Origin: Actinomycetes bacterium
Lineage (GTDB): Bacteria > Actinomycetota > Acidimicrobiia > Acidimicrobiales > Ilumatobacteraceae
Length of the DNA: 64,000 nt
Assembly (NCBI GenBank): GCA_025356335.1
Contig: JANXUF010000138.1
Coordinates: 1 to 64,000 of the forward strand
Reading direction: 5' to 3'
Part shown: positions 44,219-53,048 of the stretch, piece by piece
Layout of the letters: each line of letters opens with the position of its first letter
How positions within the stretch are numbered: position 1 is the first letter of the stretch
Translations under genes and position numbers: made by a program
The notes under the pieces: generated by a model
What the model saw: only the letters and a program-made list of their open reading frames with translations
Database searches by the model: none
What the model was told of the DNA's origin: nothing

Positions 44219-44457
44219 TGTTGTGGGTCACCTGCCCGCGCTGCGGCCACCGTCCGATCGACGAGTTCAAGTTCGGCGGCGAGATCCCCGATGTGCCGGC
44301 GTCGATCACCGACGACGCTGCCCGCGATCTCGATCGTGTGTGGATGTTCAACAACGTCGACGGTGTCACGACCGAGCGTTGGTTCCACGAAGGCGGATGC
44401 CGTCGCTGGATGACGTTGAAACGCGACACCCACCTCGACCGGGTCATCGAGGACTGA
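44218..44457 (+). CDS. soxD: Sarcosine oxidase delta subunit
   Basis: A 79-residue protein with the SoxD zinc-ribbon start MLWVTCPRCGHRPIDEFKFG and a later Cys in EGGCRRWMTLKRDTH, the expected zinc ligands. Size and motif are diagnostic. The ATG overlaps the SoxB stop (TGATG). It ends the operon. Confidence 0.92.
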   Translation: MLWVTCPRCGHRPIDEFKFGGEIPDVPASITDDAARDLDRVWMFNNVDGVTTERWFHEGGCRRWMTLKRDTHLDRVIED

Positions 44458-44780
44458 ACGTCGACCTGACCACCAACAGGGCGACCACCTCACTCGCCGA
44501 GCTACGCCCTGACGTCGTCCAAGGACTCGTACAGGGCGCGATGTCGAAGGTGTCATCGGCGATCGCCTCCTCCTCCACCGAGCAGCAGCGCTGTATGACG
44601 AGTAGTTCGGCAGCGTCGTCCGTCGTCGCGTTGTCCAGCTCGACGTTGTCGATGGGAGCGGTACCGGCGACGTGGGGCTCGGGCCTGAGTATTGCCGCGG
44701 ACTGGACATGCGTTATATCGGGACGACTGTTCCAGTTATTGTGGACCACGCGGGTACGACGACCGGATGAGGAGCACACG
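44458..44780. other. 323-bp gap: no gene, possible promoter
   Basis: No credible ORF. A GCGTTATATCG motif at 44710-44720 resembles the GTTACGATCG sites of the cluster and may mark the promoter of the alcohol dehydrogenase. Confidence 0.4.
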
Positions 44781-45935
44781 TTGACGAACTATGAGCTCGG
44801 GAGAGCACCGAGGACCATTGCCGGAGTGGCGGCGCTCGACTCGCTGGCCGGCGTCATCGAAGCGACCGGCGCAGCGTATGCCGTCCTGATCGTCGACGAG
44901 GCGGTGGCGATGACCGGGTATGCCGCTCGTGTCGCCAACGCGCTCGGCGACGTGGCATTCGTCGAACACGTCGTGCCGCAGGGCGAGCCGACGGTCGCCT
45001 CGGTCAACGCCGCCGCTGATGCGGTGCGCTCCCATCCGGCTGCCGTCGTGATCGGGATCGGCGGAGGATCGGCGCTCGACACCGCCAAACAGGCTGCGGT
45101 CGTCGGCGCCGGGGAGTCGGGCGTCGAGGCGTACCTATTGTGCGCCAATCCGTTCGTCGGTCGCCGTCCGATCATCGCCATTCCAACGACATCGGGCACC
45201 GGCGCCGAGGTCACCCGTACCTGCATCCTCAGCGACGCCGACGGCCGCAAGCTGTGGACGTGGGGTGACGAGATGTTGCCGGACGTCGTGCTTCTCGACC
45301 CCACAGCGGCAATGACGATGCCAGTGCACGTCACTGCGGCAACCGGTCTCGATGCCTTTGTCCACGCCCTCGAAGCCTGTTCCGGGCAGCGACGCAACAC
45401 GTTGTCGGCGGCGCCGGCCATCCAGGCGATGCGCCTCGTCGTCCAGCATCTGCCAGGCGCCGTCGCCGACGGTACGAACCTCGCTGCCCGCCAGGGCATG
45501 CAGGAAGCGGCGTTCCTCGCAGGGACGGCAATCGACAGTTGCGGTACCGGCATCGCTCATTCGATCGGCCATTCCCTCGGCTCGCTCTACCATCTGCCGC
45601 ACGGCGTCGCCGTGTCGATCGGACTCGACGCCGCGATCGACTGGAACGTCGCCGGCGCGACGGACGCCTTCGCCGCAGCGGCCGTTGCGTTCAACACGTC
45701 GGCTACCGACATTCCGGCCGTGCTGCGCGAACTGTTCACCGCAACATCGTTCTCGTCGGTCGTCGGCCGCATGCCGGCGGCATCACTCGACGCATCGGCG
45801 ATCGCAGCGGCGATGATCGCCGTCGAGAACCAACCGATGGTCGCCAACAACTGCAGGGTTCCGAGCGACAGCGAGCGGCAGTCGCTCGCCGAACTCACGG
45901 TCGAGTCGTGGCACCGCCTGCGGGTCTCGACCTGA
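44781..45935 (+). CDS. Iron-containing alcohol dehydrogenase
   Basis: A 384-residue group III (Fe-dependent) alcohol dehydrogenase. The NAD loop GIGGGSALDTAK and the segment IPTTSGTGAEVTRTCIL are typical. Metal ligands appear in GLDAFVHALEA (Asp, His) and in HSIGHSLGSLYHLPHG (two His). The TTG at 44781 is chosen because AGGAG ends 6 nt before it and the frame upstream is not homologous. It lies between the sarcosine cluster and an enolase-superfamily gene, so a role in the same catabolism is likely but unproven. Confidence 0.9.
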   Translation: MTNYELGRAPRTIAGVAALDSLAGVIEATGAAYAVLIVDEAVAMTGYAARVANALGDVAFVEHVVPQGEPTVASVNAAADAVRSHPAAVVIGIGGGSALDTAKQAAVVGAGESGVEAYLLCANPFVGRRPIIAIPTTSGTGAEVTRTCILSDADGRKLWTWGDEMLPDVVLLDPTAAMTMPVHVTAATGLDAFVHALEACSGQRRNTLSAAPAIQAMRLVVQHLPGAVADGTNLAARQGMQEAAFLAGTAIDSCGTGIAHSIGHSLGSLYHLPHGVAVSIGLDAAIDWNVAGATDAFAAAAVAFNTSATDIPAVLRELFTATSFSSVVGRMPAASLDASAIAAAMIAVENQPMVANNCRVPSDSERQSLAELTVESWHRLRVST

Positions 45936-46102
45936 CCCGACCTGACCCGACCTGACCCGACCTGAACTGACCTGACCCGACCTGAACTGACCTGACCCGA
46001 CCTGAACTGACCTGACCCGACCTGAACTGACCTGACCAAGCTGAAAAGACCTGACCAAGCTGAAAAGACCTGACCAAGCTGAAAAGACCAGACGAGACCA
46101 GA
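45928..46102. repeat. Minisatellite of 10-, 20- and 19-bp units
   Basis: It starts inside the last codons of the alcohol dehydrogenase. Three units of CCTGACCCGA, then three 20-bp units (CCTGAACTGACCTGACCCGA) plus one half, then three 19-bp units CCTGACCAAGCTGAAAAGA, then two CCAGACGA-type units. It ends 17 nt before the ATG of the enolase-like gene. All units derive from a CCTGA core. Confidence 0.92.
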
Positions 46103-46119
46103 CGACCGAGGAACCTGTC

Positions 46120-47247
46120 ATGACCGTCATCACACGGATCGAAATCACGCACCATCAACTGCCGCTCGACCCGCCGTTCCCCGCGTCGTGGGACACGCAG
46201 CCGCGGACGAAGTTCCCGGCGACGATCGTCCGCGTCCACGACGACGCAGGCAATGTCGGCGTCGGATCCGGCGACGCGATGTACGGCTTCTCCGACTACC
46301 AGCGGTATTTCATCGGCGAGGATCCACTCGATCTCGAACGACACGCAGCCGTCCTCGCCAACATCGAATTCCACGCCGGCCGGCCGTGGCCGGTCGATGT
46401 CGCCCTCTGGGATCTGGCCGGCAAGATCAAGGACGAACCGATCTGGAAGCTGCTCGGCGGCCACACCGATATGATCCGGGCGTACGCGTCGAGCGGAGTG
46501 CACCGAAGCGTTCCCGAGATGGTCGAGGTCGCCAGGCGGGCGATCGCCCTCGGCTTCCCGGCGATGAAGGTACGTTTCGGCCGGCCGACGATCGACGAGG
46601 ATCTTGCGGTCATCAAGGCGGTGCGCGACGCCGTCGGTAGCCGCCTCGAACTGATGGTCGACTGCAACCAGGGTTGGCGGATGCCGTGGGACACACAGCA
46701 GCCGTGGACCGTCGACCATGCGACCGACGTCGCCATGCAACTGCAGGCCGAGCAGGTCTACTGGATGGAGGAGCCGTTGCACCGGGGAGACTACGAGGGC
46801 ATGACGGAACTCCGCAGTCGAGTCACGATGAAGATCGCCGGCGGTGAGTTGACGCGGGAACCGTACGAGTTCCGCGAACTGTTGCAGCGAGGTTGCTTCG
46901 ACATCTTCCAGCCGGACTGCGTCTGTTCGATGGGCATCTCCGGCCTACGCCACCTCGCCGCCGAGGTCGACGCCGCCGGCAAGATCTTCACGCCACATAC
47001 GTGGGGCAACGGCATCGGGGTGATGGCCAACCTCCAACTCACCGCCGGCACCGTCGGCACTCCGTTCATCGAGTTCCCCTTCGACCCACCGGAGTGGACG
47101 ACGGCCCGCCGCGACTACATCCTCACGGAAACGATCGAAGTGGACGGCGACGGCTGGATCAGATTGTCCGAGCGTCCCGGCCTCGGCATCGAACTCGACG
47201 AAGCCGTCCTCGCCAAGACACTCACCGGGCAGGCCACCTTCGCCTGA
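46120..47247 (+). CDS. Mandelate racemase/muconate lactonizing enzyme family protein
   Basis: A 375-residue enolase-superfamily enzyme (two-step abstraction of an alpha-proton of a carboxylate). Core motifs: KVRFG (K-x-R in place of K-x-K), metal ligands MVDCNQGW, WMEEPL and GGELTREP, then DIFQPDC and the acid/base HTWGNGIG. This pattern fits the acid-sugar dehydratase or racemase groups. The substrate is not readable. It follows the minisatellite, with GAGGAA as ribosome binding site, and the tetR gene follows. Confidence 0.9.
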   Translation: MTVITRIEITHHQLPLDPPFPASWDTQPRTKFPATIVRVHDDAGNVGVGSGDAMYGFSDYQRYFIGEDPLDLERHAAVLANIEFHAGRPWPVDVALWDLAGKIKDEPIWKLLGGHTDMIRAYASSGVHRSVPEMVEVARRAIALGFPAMKVRFGRPTIDEDLAVIKAVRDAVGSRLELMVDCNQGWRMPWDTQQPWTVDHATDVAMQLQAEQVYWMEEPLHRGDYEGMTELRSRVTMKIAGGELTREPYEFRELLQRGCFDIFQPDCVCSMGISGLRHLAAEVDAAGKIFTPHTWGNGIGVMANLQLTAGTVGTPFIEFPFDPPEWTTARRDYILTETIEVDGDGWIRLSERPGLGIELDEAVLAKTLTGQATFA

Positions 47248-47261
47248 GCAGCGACGTTGTA

Positions 47262-47289
47262 TTGACGTAACGATTGTCTCGGCTACATT
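47262..47289 (+). promoter_or_regulatory. Promoter of the tetR gene
   Basis: -35 TTGACG (47262-47267), 16-bp spacer, -10 TACATT (47284-47289), with the GTG start 7 nt on, so the mRNA is probably leaderless. The spacer holds GTAACGATTG, close to the cluster motif GTTACGATCG. Confidence 0.65.
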
Positions 47290-47296
47290 CTCAGCC

Positions 47297-47881
47297 GTGG
47301 CACGTACTGCGGATCCGGTTCTCAAGCAAACGCTGCTCGATCAGGTCGTCGGATATCTCAGCGAGCACGGAATCGGCATGCTGTCGTTGCGGCCGATGGC
47401 TGCAGCACTCGGGATGAGCACCAATCGCCTGTTCCATCACTTCGGCACGAAGGACGAGTTGATCACCGCTGCGCTCGAACGGGCGATCGAGCAGCAGGCG
47501 GAGATCGAAGCGAAGTGGTTCGCCGACACGCCGGACATGCTCAACGCCGACGTCCTGCGTGCGTGGTTCGACTGGATGTGCGAGGCACCGGCGAACCTTG
47601 CACTCGTGCGACTCGGGCTCGAGGCAGCGACACTCGATGCCACCGTCACCGGCATCACCTTCGATGTCCGCGAGCAGCAGATCGGGCTGTGGCGCAACCG
47701 CATCGAACAACGCCTGCTCGCAGAAGGAGCGTCGCAGCGCGTCGCAGCGATGGAAGCCTCGATCATCAAAGCGACATTCACCGGCCTGACGCTCGACCTG
47801 ATGGCCAGCGGCGACAGCACACGGTTGAAGAAAGCACTCGACATCGCCCTGGCGCGCGCCGAACCGCATATCGCCAAGTAG
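47297..47881 (+). CDS. TetR family transcriptional regulator
   Basis: A 194-residue TetR-type repressor. The DNA-binding HTH is at residues 25-55 (LSLRPMAAALGMSTNRLFHH, then FGTKDELITAALERA). The C-terminal ligand domain is helical. GTG start fits the leaderless promoter just upstream. It follows the enolase-like gene by 49 bp and is likely the local regulator of the amine/alcohol catabolism genes (inference). Confidence 0.88.
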   Translation: MARTADPVLKQTLLDQVVGYLSEHGIGMLSLRPMAAALGMSTNRLFHHFGTKDELITAALERAIEQQAEIEAKWFADTPDMLNADVLRAWFDWMCEAPANLALVRLGLEAATLDATVTGITFDVREQQIGLWRNRIEQRLLAEGASQRVAAMEASIIKATFTGLTLDLMASGDSTRLKKALDIALARAEPHIAK

Positions 47882-47917
47882 TTCTGGTTACGACCGAGGC
47901 GGCCGCAGCATCCGGGT

Positions 47918-48856
47918 TCAGACGGCCAGCAGGTCGCGGGCTCCGGTGTCGCTGGACGGATGACGCAACTTGCTCATCGCACGCGCCTCGATCTGGCGGA
48001 TGCGCTCGCGGGTGAGGTTGAAATGCTCTCCCACCTCTTCGAGCGTGCGCGGTTCACCGCGGTCGAGACCGAAACGCAACTTGAGAATCTCGCGCTCGCG
48101 TTCGTCGAGCGGCGCCAGCAAACGGGCGATTTCCTCCGGAAGCAACGCCGTGGCCGCAACTTCGAACGGCGATTCTGCCGAGCGATCCTCGACGACATCG
48201 CCGAGTTCGGCATCGCCATCTTCGCGAAGCGGTTCCGACAACGACAGCGGTTCGGCGGCGAAGCGCAACGCTTCGGTCACCTTGTCCTCCGGCATCTCGA
48301 CTTCACGCGCCAACTCGGCGAGCGTCGCCGGACGCCCGTACTTCAACTCGAGCCGGGCGCGGGCTTTCTGCAGCCGTGCGAGCGTGTCGCCGGCATGCAC
48401 CGGGAGCCGGATCGTGCGACCAGTGTTGGCGATGCCACGGGTGATCGCCTGGCGAATCCACCATGTTGCATAGGTCGAGAACTTGAAACCTTTACGCCAG
48501 TCGAACTTCTCGACAGCATGCATCAATCCGAGGTTGCCCTCCTGGATGAGGTCGAGCAGCGGCAGACCGGACGCCTGGTACTTCTTGGCGATCGACACCA
48601 CGAGGCGCAAGTTCGACTGCACGAATCCGCGTTCGGCGTCTTCTCCGGCACGAGCGAGGCGGCGCAATTCGCGCTTCTTGGCGGGCGTCACTTCCTTGCC
48701 GAGTCGTTCCATTTCCGAAGCCGCGGTCTTACCGGCCTCGATCGCCTTGGCGAGGCGGACCTCGTCGTCCTTGGTGAGCAACGCGTACTGGCCAATGTCA
48801 GACAGATAGAGACGGACGAGATCCTCTTCGTCCCGCTCGACACGATCTTTGGCCAC
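47918..48856 (-). CDS. RNA polymerase sigma factor, RpoD/SigA family (group 1/2)
   Basis: A 312-residue sigma-70 factor with regions 1.2 (RLYLSDIGQYALLTKDDEVR), 2 (FVQSNLRLVVSIAKKYQASG and EKFDWRKGFKFSTYATWWIR), 3 and 4.2 (TLEEVGEHFNLTRERIRQIE). No long N-terminal region 1.1, so it is a SigB-like alternative primary factor rather than the large housekeeping SigA, although it may still be primary. The GTG at 48856 is followed by AKDRVERDEEDLVR, the usual start. It converges on the tetR gene, 36 bp away. Confidence 0.93.
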   Translation of the reverse strand: MAKDRVERDEEDLVRLYLSDIGQYALLTKDDEVRLAKAIEAGKTAASEMERLGKEVTPAKKRELRRLARAGEDAERGFVQSNLRLVVSIAKKYQASGLPLLDLIQEGNLGLMHAVEKFDWRKGFKFSTYATWWIRQAITRGIANTGRTIRLPVHAGDTLARLQKARARLELKYGRPATLAELAREVEMPEDKVTEALRFAAEPLSLSEPLREDGDAELGDVVEDRSAESPFEVAATALLPEEIARLLAPLDEREREILKLRFGLDRGEPRTLEEVGEHFNLTRERIRQIEARAMSKLRHPSSDTGARDLLAV

Positions 48857-48991
48857 TGGCTACCTCGATGCATTGATCGCCGGGATGATACTCGGCGGGG
48901 TGGGACTTGTGGCTACGATACCGAGGAGGTCCAGTGCTCCCACCCGGCGCGCAGTTTTCGCATTTTTCTCTTGGCGGAGCTCATCAGCGAC

Positions 48992-49303
48992 ATGAACGAC
49001 ATCGAATTGACGATCGTGACGTTGCAATTCGACGCAGCAGATCCCACGGCAATGTTGGCGATCCTCTCCAAGTACGTCGTCATGACCCGCATGCAAGGCG
49101 GTTGCCGCAACGTCGATCTGTGTTCGTCCTGTACGCATCCGGGGCGCTATCTGGTCATCGAGAAATGGGATTCACCCGACGCCCAACGTGCCCACTTCGA
49201 CTCCGACGGCATGCTGGAAATGGCCAGCGCCTGCGACGGCGTGCTGGTCAGCATGCCCCAGATCGATCTCTGGGATGGTCCGAGCGCCCACGACCTTGCA
49301 TAG
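48992..49303 (+). CDS. Antibiotic biosynthesis monooxygenase-fold protein
   Basis: A 103-residue ferredoxin-like (ABM/YgiN type) protein: MNDIELTIVTLQFDAADPTA, MQGGCRNVDLCSS, RYLVIEKWDSPDAQRAHFDS. The family includes small oxygenases and stress proteins with a dimeric alpha/beta barrel. Cysteines at CRNVDLCSSC are unusual for the family. The upstream frame is open to 47960 only by chance overlap with the sigma gene's complement. Confidence 0.78.
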   Translation: MNDIELTIVTLQFDAADPTAMLAILSKYVVMTRMQGGCRNVDLCSSCTHPGRYLVIEKWDSPDAQRAHFDSDGMLEMASACDGVLVSMPQIDLWDGPSAHDLA

Positions 49304-49407
49304 GCGAAGAGGCATCGGTCCGCTGCACCACCGGGCGGGCCTTGCAGGCGAATTCTCAGGATCGAGGTATATCGTCGGCTGCAGATCTCTTGAAAGGAGA
49401 CGGCCGG

Positions 49408-50238
49408 ATGGCTAACCCACTGCTCAGCGACAAGGCACTCGACCAGTCTGTCGAACGCGCCGGTTGGGCTGCCCCGCGGGGCGCTCACAAGAATATCTAT
49501 GGCGGCCCGACGCAGCCGAACGACACGATCAGTCCCTGGGACCCGCCGAAGGCACCGGAGGGTGCGATGACGGTCAACGGCACGATCTCGGCCACGCTCG
49601 TCCTGTTGGCGTTGCTGCTCGTATCCGCAACCTTCGGATGGCTTGCCACCAAGGCGAACGCCGTCGGGCAGGTCAAGTTCCCGGTCATCGCCTTCGTCGG
49701 CATCTTCGTCGGCCTCGCCTGCGTGATCGGCTGCTACGTCAAGCCGAAGTACGCAAGAATCCTTGCGCCGGTCTATGCACTCGCCGAGGGCTACTTCGTC
49801 GGGGCGATCTCCAAGGCCTACAACACCTACCAGGGCGGCATCGTCACCAAGGCCGTCGGCGCAACCGTCGCCGTCTTTGCCGTGATGCTGTTCCTCTACC
49901 GCACCGGCATCATCAAGGTCACCGATCGCTTCCGCCGCATCGTCATCGGTGCCACCATGGGGATTGCGCTGTTCTACCTCGTGTCGTTCGTCATCGGCAT
50001 CTTCGCCGGTGGACAGTCGTTCCTCAACTCGTCGTCGCTGCTGAGCATCGGCTTCAGCATCTTTGCGGTGATCATCGCCGCTTCGAACCTGGCACTCGAC
50101 TTCGATGTGATCGAGCGCGGCGTCGCCCGGCAGCTGCCCAAGCAGATGGAATGGGTCTGTGCACTCGGGCTCGTCGTCACGCTGGTGTGGCTGTACCTCG
50201 AACTGTTGCGTCTGCTCTCCAAGCTGCAGCGTCGCTAA
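49408..50238 (+). CDS. Bax inhibitor-1/YccA-type membrane protein
   Basis: A 276-residue protein with about 50 polar residues followed by seven hydrophobic segments, typical of the actinobacterial Bax inhibitor-1-like (DUF4337-/YccA-like) family. It includes LILALLLVSATFGWLATK-like and KQMEWVCALGLVVTLVWLYL segments. Family members are possible calcium-leak or stress membrane proteins. A clear AAAGGAGA ribosome binding site precedes the ATG. Confidence 0.82.
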   Translation: MANPLLSDKALDQSVERAGWAAPRGAHKNIYGGPTQPNDTISPWDPPKAPEGAMTVNGTISATLVLLALLLVSATFGWLATKANAVGQVKFPVIAFVGIFVGLACVIGCYVKPKYARILAPVYALAEGYFVGAISKAYNTYQGGIVTKAVGATVAVFAVMLFLYRTGIIKVTDRFRRIVIGATMGIALFYLVSFVIGIFAGGQSFLNSSSLLSIGFSIFAVIIAASNLALDFDVIERGVARQLPKQMEWVCALGLVVTLVWLYLELLRLLSKLQRR

Positions 50239-50317
50239 CCCGCAACCGCAACGGCAGTTTCGTCGCTGGTACACCGACGACTCGCTGCCGACCCGCCAGC
50301 TCGGACACACTGATGCG

Positions 50318-51289
50318 ATGACGGACATCACAGAACGCACGGCGCATGTCAACGGCGTCGATCTGCAGGTACTCGAAGCCGGAGACCCAGCGGCGCCGCT
50401 GGTGCTGCTCTCACACGGATTCCCGGAGGGCGCGTGGTCGTGGCGTCACCAACTGCCCGTACTCGCCGATGCGGGCTACCACGTCATCGCCCCGTACCAA
50501 CGCGGCTACGGCCGCTCGCCGAACCCGAAGGACATCGAGTTCTACGGCGTAGAAAACCTCGGCGACGACCTCCTCGGTCTGATCGACGCCGCAGGCCAGG
50601 AACGGGCGATCCTTGTCGGCCACGACTGGGGTGCGTTGATCACCTGGGATCTCGCCAGACTTCACCCCGAACGGTTGCGGGCGGTCGTCGGCGTCAGCGT
50701 GCCGCTCGTGCAGTGGCCGGCACCGCCGACCGACCTGTTCAAGATGCTGTACACCGACCGCTTCTTCTACATGCTGTACTTCCAACAGGTCGGCCCGCCG
50801 GAGGCCGAACTCGAAGCCGACGTTCGTGACTCGATGGCCAAGTTCCTGTGGAACGCATCCGGCGGTCCGGAACGGCCAAGCTCCGAAGGCGGCCTGCCTC
50901 CGATGGAAGGCACAGGCGTACTGACACAGATGGTCGAGGCCCCACCGCTGCCGTGGTCATGGCTCACCGAGGCAGACCTGCAGCGCTACGTCGACGACTT
51001 CACCACCTCCGGCTTCTTCGGTCCGGTGAGCTACTACCGCAACCTCGACGCCAACTATCACCTCGTCAAGGATCTACCGGTCGAGCGGTTGACGATGCCC
51101 GTCTACTTCATCGGCGGCAGCAACGACATGGTCAACCTGATGGACCCGACGGGTATCGAACGGATGCAGGGCGTGCTGCCCGATTTCCGCGGGGCAACGG
51201 TCATTCCCGGGATCGGCCACTGGACACAGCAGGAGGATCCTGAGGCCTTCAACCGCGCGCTGCTCGGCTTCCTCGCCACCCTCGACTGA
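50318..51289 (+). CDS. Alpha/beta hydrolase, epoxide hydrolase type
   Basis: A 323-residue soluble epoxide hydrolase. The oxyanion-hole HGFPEGAWSWRHQL, the catalytic nucleophile Asp in VGHDWGALITW, the cap-domain tyrosines (FFYMLYFQQVGPPE, GPVSYYRNL) and the catalytic His in PGIGHWTQQEDPE are all present. The aspartate nucleophile separates it from esterases and from haloperoxidases. The substrate is unknown. Confidence 0.93.
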   Translation: MTDITERTAHVNGVDLQVLEAGDPAAPLVLLSHGFPEGAWSWRHQLPVLADAGYHVIAPYQRGYGRSPNPKDIEFYGVENLGDDLLGLIDAAGQERAILVGHDWGALITWDLARLHPERLRAVVGVSVPLVQWPAPPTDLFKMLYTDRFFYMLYFQQVGPPEAELEADVRDSMAKFLWNASGGPERPSSEGGLPPMEGTGVLTQMVEAPPLPWSWLTEADLQRYVDDFTTSGFFGPVSYYRNLDANYHLVKDLPVERLTMPVYFIGGSNDMVNLMDPTGIERMQGVLPDFRGATVIPGIGHWTQQEDPEAFNRALLGFLATLD

Positions 51290-51382
51290 GCGACGAAACG
51301 ACTTCTCCGGACCGTTTGCCGCCAAAAGTGGGGGGTAGGTGGACTCAGTTTCGAATTGGTGGGGCGCGTTACGGTTGACGGT

Positions 51383-52381
51383 ATGGCACCTTCGAAGAGC
51401 CCAGCCATCGAAGTCGCCGTCGGGACGCGCACCGTTCGCGTCACCAACCCGGATCGCATCTACTTCCCGCTACTCGGGCTGACGAAGCTCGATCTCGTCA
51501 ACTACTACCTCAGCGTCGGGCCCGGAATCGTCAACGCGCTACGCGAGCGACCCTGCATGATGCACCGCTTCCCGACGGGTCTGTCCGGCGACAAGGTGCA
51601 CCAGAAGCGTGTGCCGGCGGGCGCTCCACCGTGGCTCGAGACCGTTCGCGTCTTCTTCCCGAGGTACAAGCGCTACGCCGATGAGCTGTGCGTCACCGAA
51701 TTGGCCGAGGTGATCTGGGCGGTGCAGATGTCGACCGTCGAGTTCCATCCGTGGAACTCGCGGCGCGCAGACACCGAACTGCCCGACGAATGGCGGATCG
51801 ACCTCGACCCGATGGAGGAGTGCCCATTCGACACTGTTCGCCGCGTCGCCCACGTTGCCCATCAAGTGCTCGACGAACTCGGGGCGATCGGCTGGCCGAA
51901 GACATCGGGCGGCAAGGGCATGCACATCTATGTGCGCATCGAGCCGGCATACGGGTTCACCGACGTGCGCCGGGCCGCACTGGCGTTCGCGCGAGAGGTC
52001 GAGCGGCGCGCGCCGGCCGAGGTGACGACGACGTGGTGGCGCAAGGACCGCGACCCGACGTCGCTGTTCGTCGACTACAACCAGAACGCCAGAGACCACA
52101 CGATGGCCAGCGCCTACTCGGTTCGCGGATTCCCCGACGCCAGGGTGTCGACGCCGATCCGTTGGGACGAGGTCGACGATGTCATCGCCGCCGAACTCAA
52201 CATCAAGACGGTCCCGAAACGCTTCGCTGACCTCGGCGACCTTCATGCCGGCATCGACGACGCAGTCTTTTCGATCACTCCGTTGCTCGAATGGGCCGAC
52301 CGTGACGAGCATGACGGAGCCGTCGATCCAGGCATCGCCGAGGGCGAGAACCCCGACGAAGCCGGCCGGGCGCCGCACTGA
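51383..52381 (+). CDS. ligD: LigD-type DNA polymerase/primase domain protein
   Basis: A 332-residue stand-alone polymerase domain of the bacterial NHEJ protein LigD (archaeo-eukaryotic primase fold). It opens VRVTNPDRIYFPLLGLTKLD and has the catalytic acidic pair in RIDLDPMEECPFD, plus TSGGKGMHIYVRI and SLFVDYNQNARDHTMASAYS. No ligase, phosphoesterase or ku gene is nearby, so it is a separate polymerase, perhaps for repair synthesis. An upstream in-frame start at 51356 exists; ATG 51383 fits better. Confidence 0.92.
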   Translation: MAPSKSPAIEVAVGTRTVRVTNPDRIYFPLLGLTKLDLVNYYLSVGPGIVNALRERPCMMHRFPTGLSGDKVHQKRVPAGAPPWLETVRVFFPRYKRYADELCVTELAEVIWAVQMSTVEFHPWNSRRADTELPDEWRIDLDPMEECPFDTVRRVAHVAHQVLDELGAIGWPKTSGGKGMHIYVRIEPAYGFTDVRRAALAFAREVERRAPAEVTTTWWRKDRDPTSLFVDYNQNARDHTMASAYSVRGFPDARVSTPIRWDEVDDVIAAELNIKTVPKRFADLGDLHAGIDDAVFSITPLLEWADRDEHDGAVDPGIAEGENPDEAGRAPH

Positions 52382-52469
52382 TTCACGATTCATCAGCGGT
52401 GACACAGCGGGTCGCACAAACGGTGTACGGTCGGCGCACCACTTCGAGCGGGAATGAGGTTTCTTTCCT

Positions 52470-53042
52470 ATGTCCAACACCACGCCACCCCCACCACCTT
52501 CGTTCACTCCCCCACCGGCGCCGTATCCCCAGCAACACCCGATGCCGGCGGCATACGCTCAGCAGCAACAGCCATACGGTCAGGCACCGCCGGCATACGG
52601 CCAGGTCCCGCCCGGCTACGTGTCACCCCAACAGTTCGGGCAGTCAGGTGGACTTCCTGCAGGCGTATCGCCCGCTGGCGCTGGTCTGCGCTTCGGGTCG
52701 TATCTGCTGGAAAGCGTGCTGATGGTCGTCACGCTCTACATCGGCTGGATCATCTGGGCGGCGATCCTGTCGAGTCACGGTCAGACACCTGCGAAGAAGA
52801 TCCTCGGCGTCCGTGTCATCGATGCCACAACCCTCAAGCCGGTGGGCTTCGGGAAGATGTTCTTGATGCGCGGCCTCGTCGCCAGTTTCGTCGCTGCGAT
52901 CGCCATTCCGATCACCCTGGGCATCCTGCTGTTCATGCCGTTCTGGGACAAGCGCAACCAGAACATCTGGGACAAGGTGTCCGGCACCTACGTCGTCACC
53001 GACCCGAACGACGCATGGGGCACCAAAACCGTCATGCAGTAG
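52470..53042 (+). CDS. RDD family membrane protein
   Basis: A 190-residue protein with a Pro/Gln/Tyr-rich cytoplasmic tail (PPPPPSFTPPPAPYPQQHP, PYGQAPPAYGQ) followed by an RDD domain: first segment GLRFGSYLLESVLMVVTLYI, QTPAKKILGVRVIDA and two further membrane segments, ending DKVSGTYVV. The residue usually Asp in the R-D-D motif is partly replaced. Function unknown. Confidence 0.8.
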   Translation: MSNTTPPPPPSFTPPPAPYPQQHPMPAAYAQQQQPYGQAPPAYGQVPPGYVSPQQFGQSGGLPAGVSPAGAGLRFGSYLLESVLMVVTLYIGWIIWAAILSSHGQTPAKKILGVRVIDATTLKPVGFGKMFLMRGLVASFVAAIAIPITLGILLFMPFWDKRNQNIWDKVSGTYVVTDPNDAWGTKTVMQ

Positions 53043-53048
53043 CAGGCC

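Noticed and set aside
45895-46782. A 295-codon minus-strand frame ending in repeats such as SSGRVRSVQVGSGQ
   Set aside because: The repeats come from reading the minisatellite as codons. The rest is antisense to the enolase-like gene.
49147-50352. A 401-codon acidic minus-strand frame opposite the Bax-inhibitor-like gene
   Set aside because: Composition (Asp/Arg/Glu-rich) is what the antisense of membrane codons gives. The plus-strand gene has a good ribosome binding site and membrane segments.
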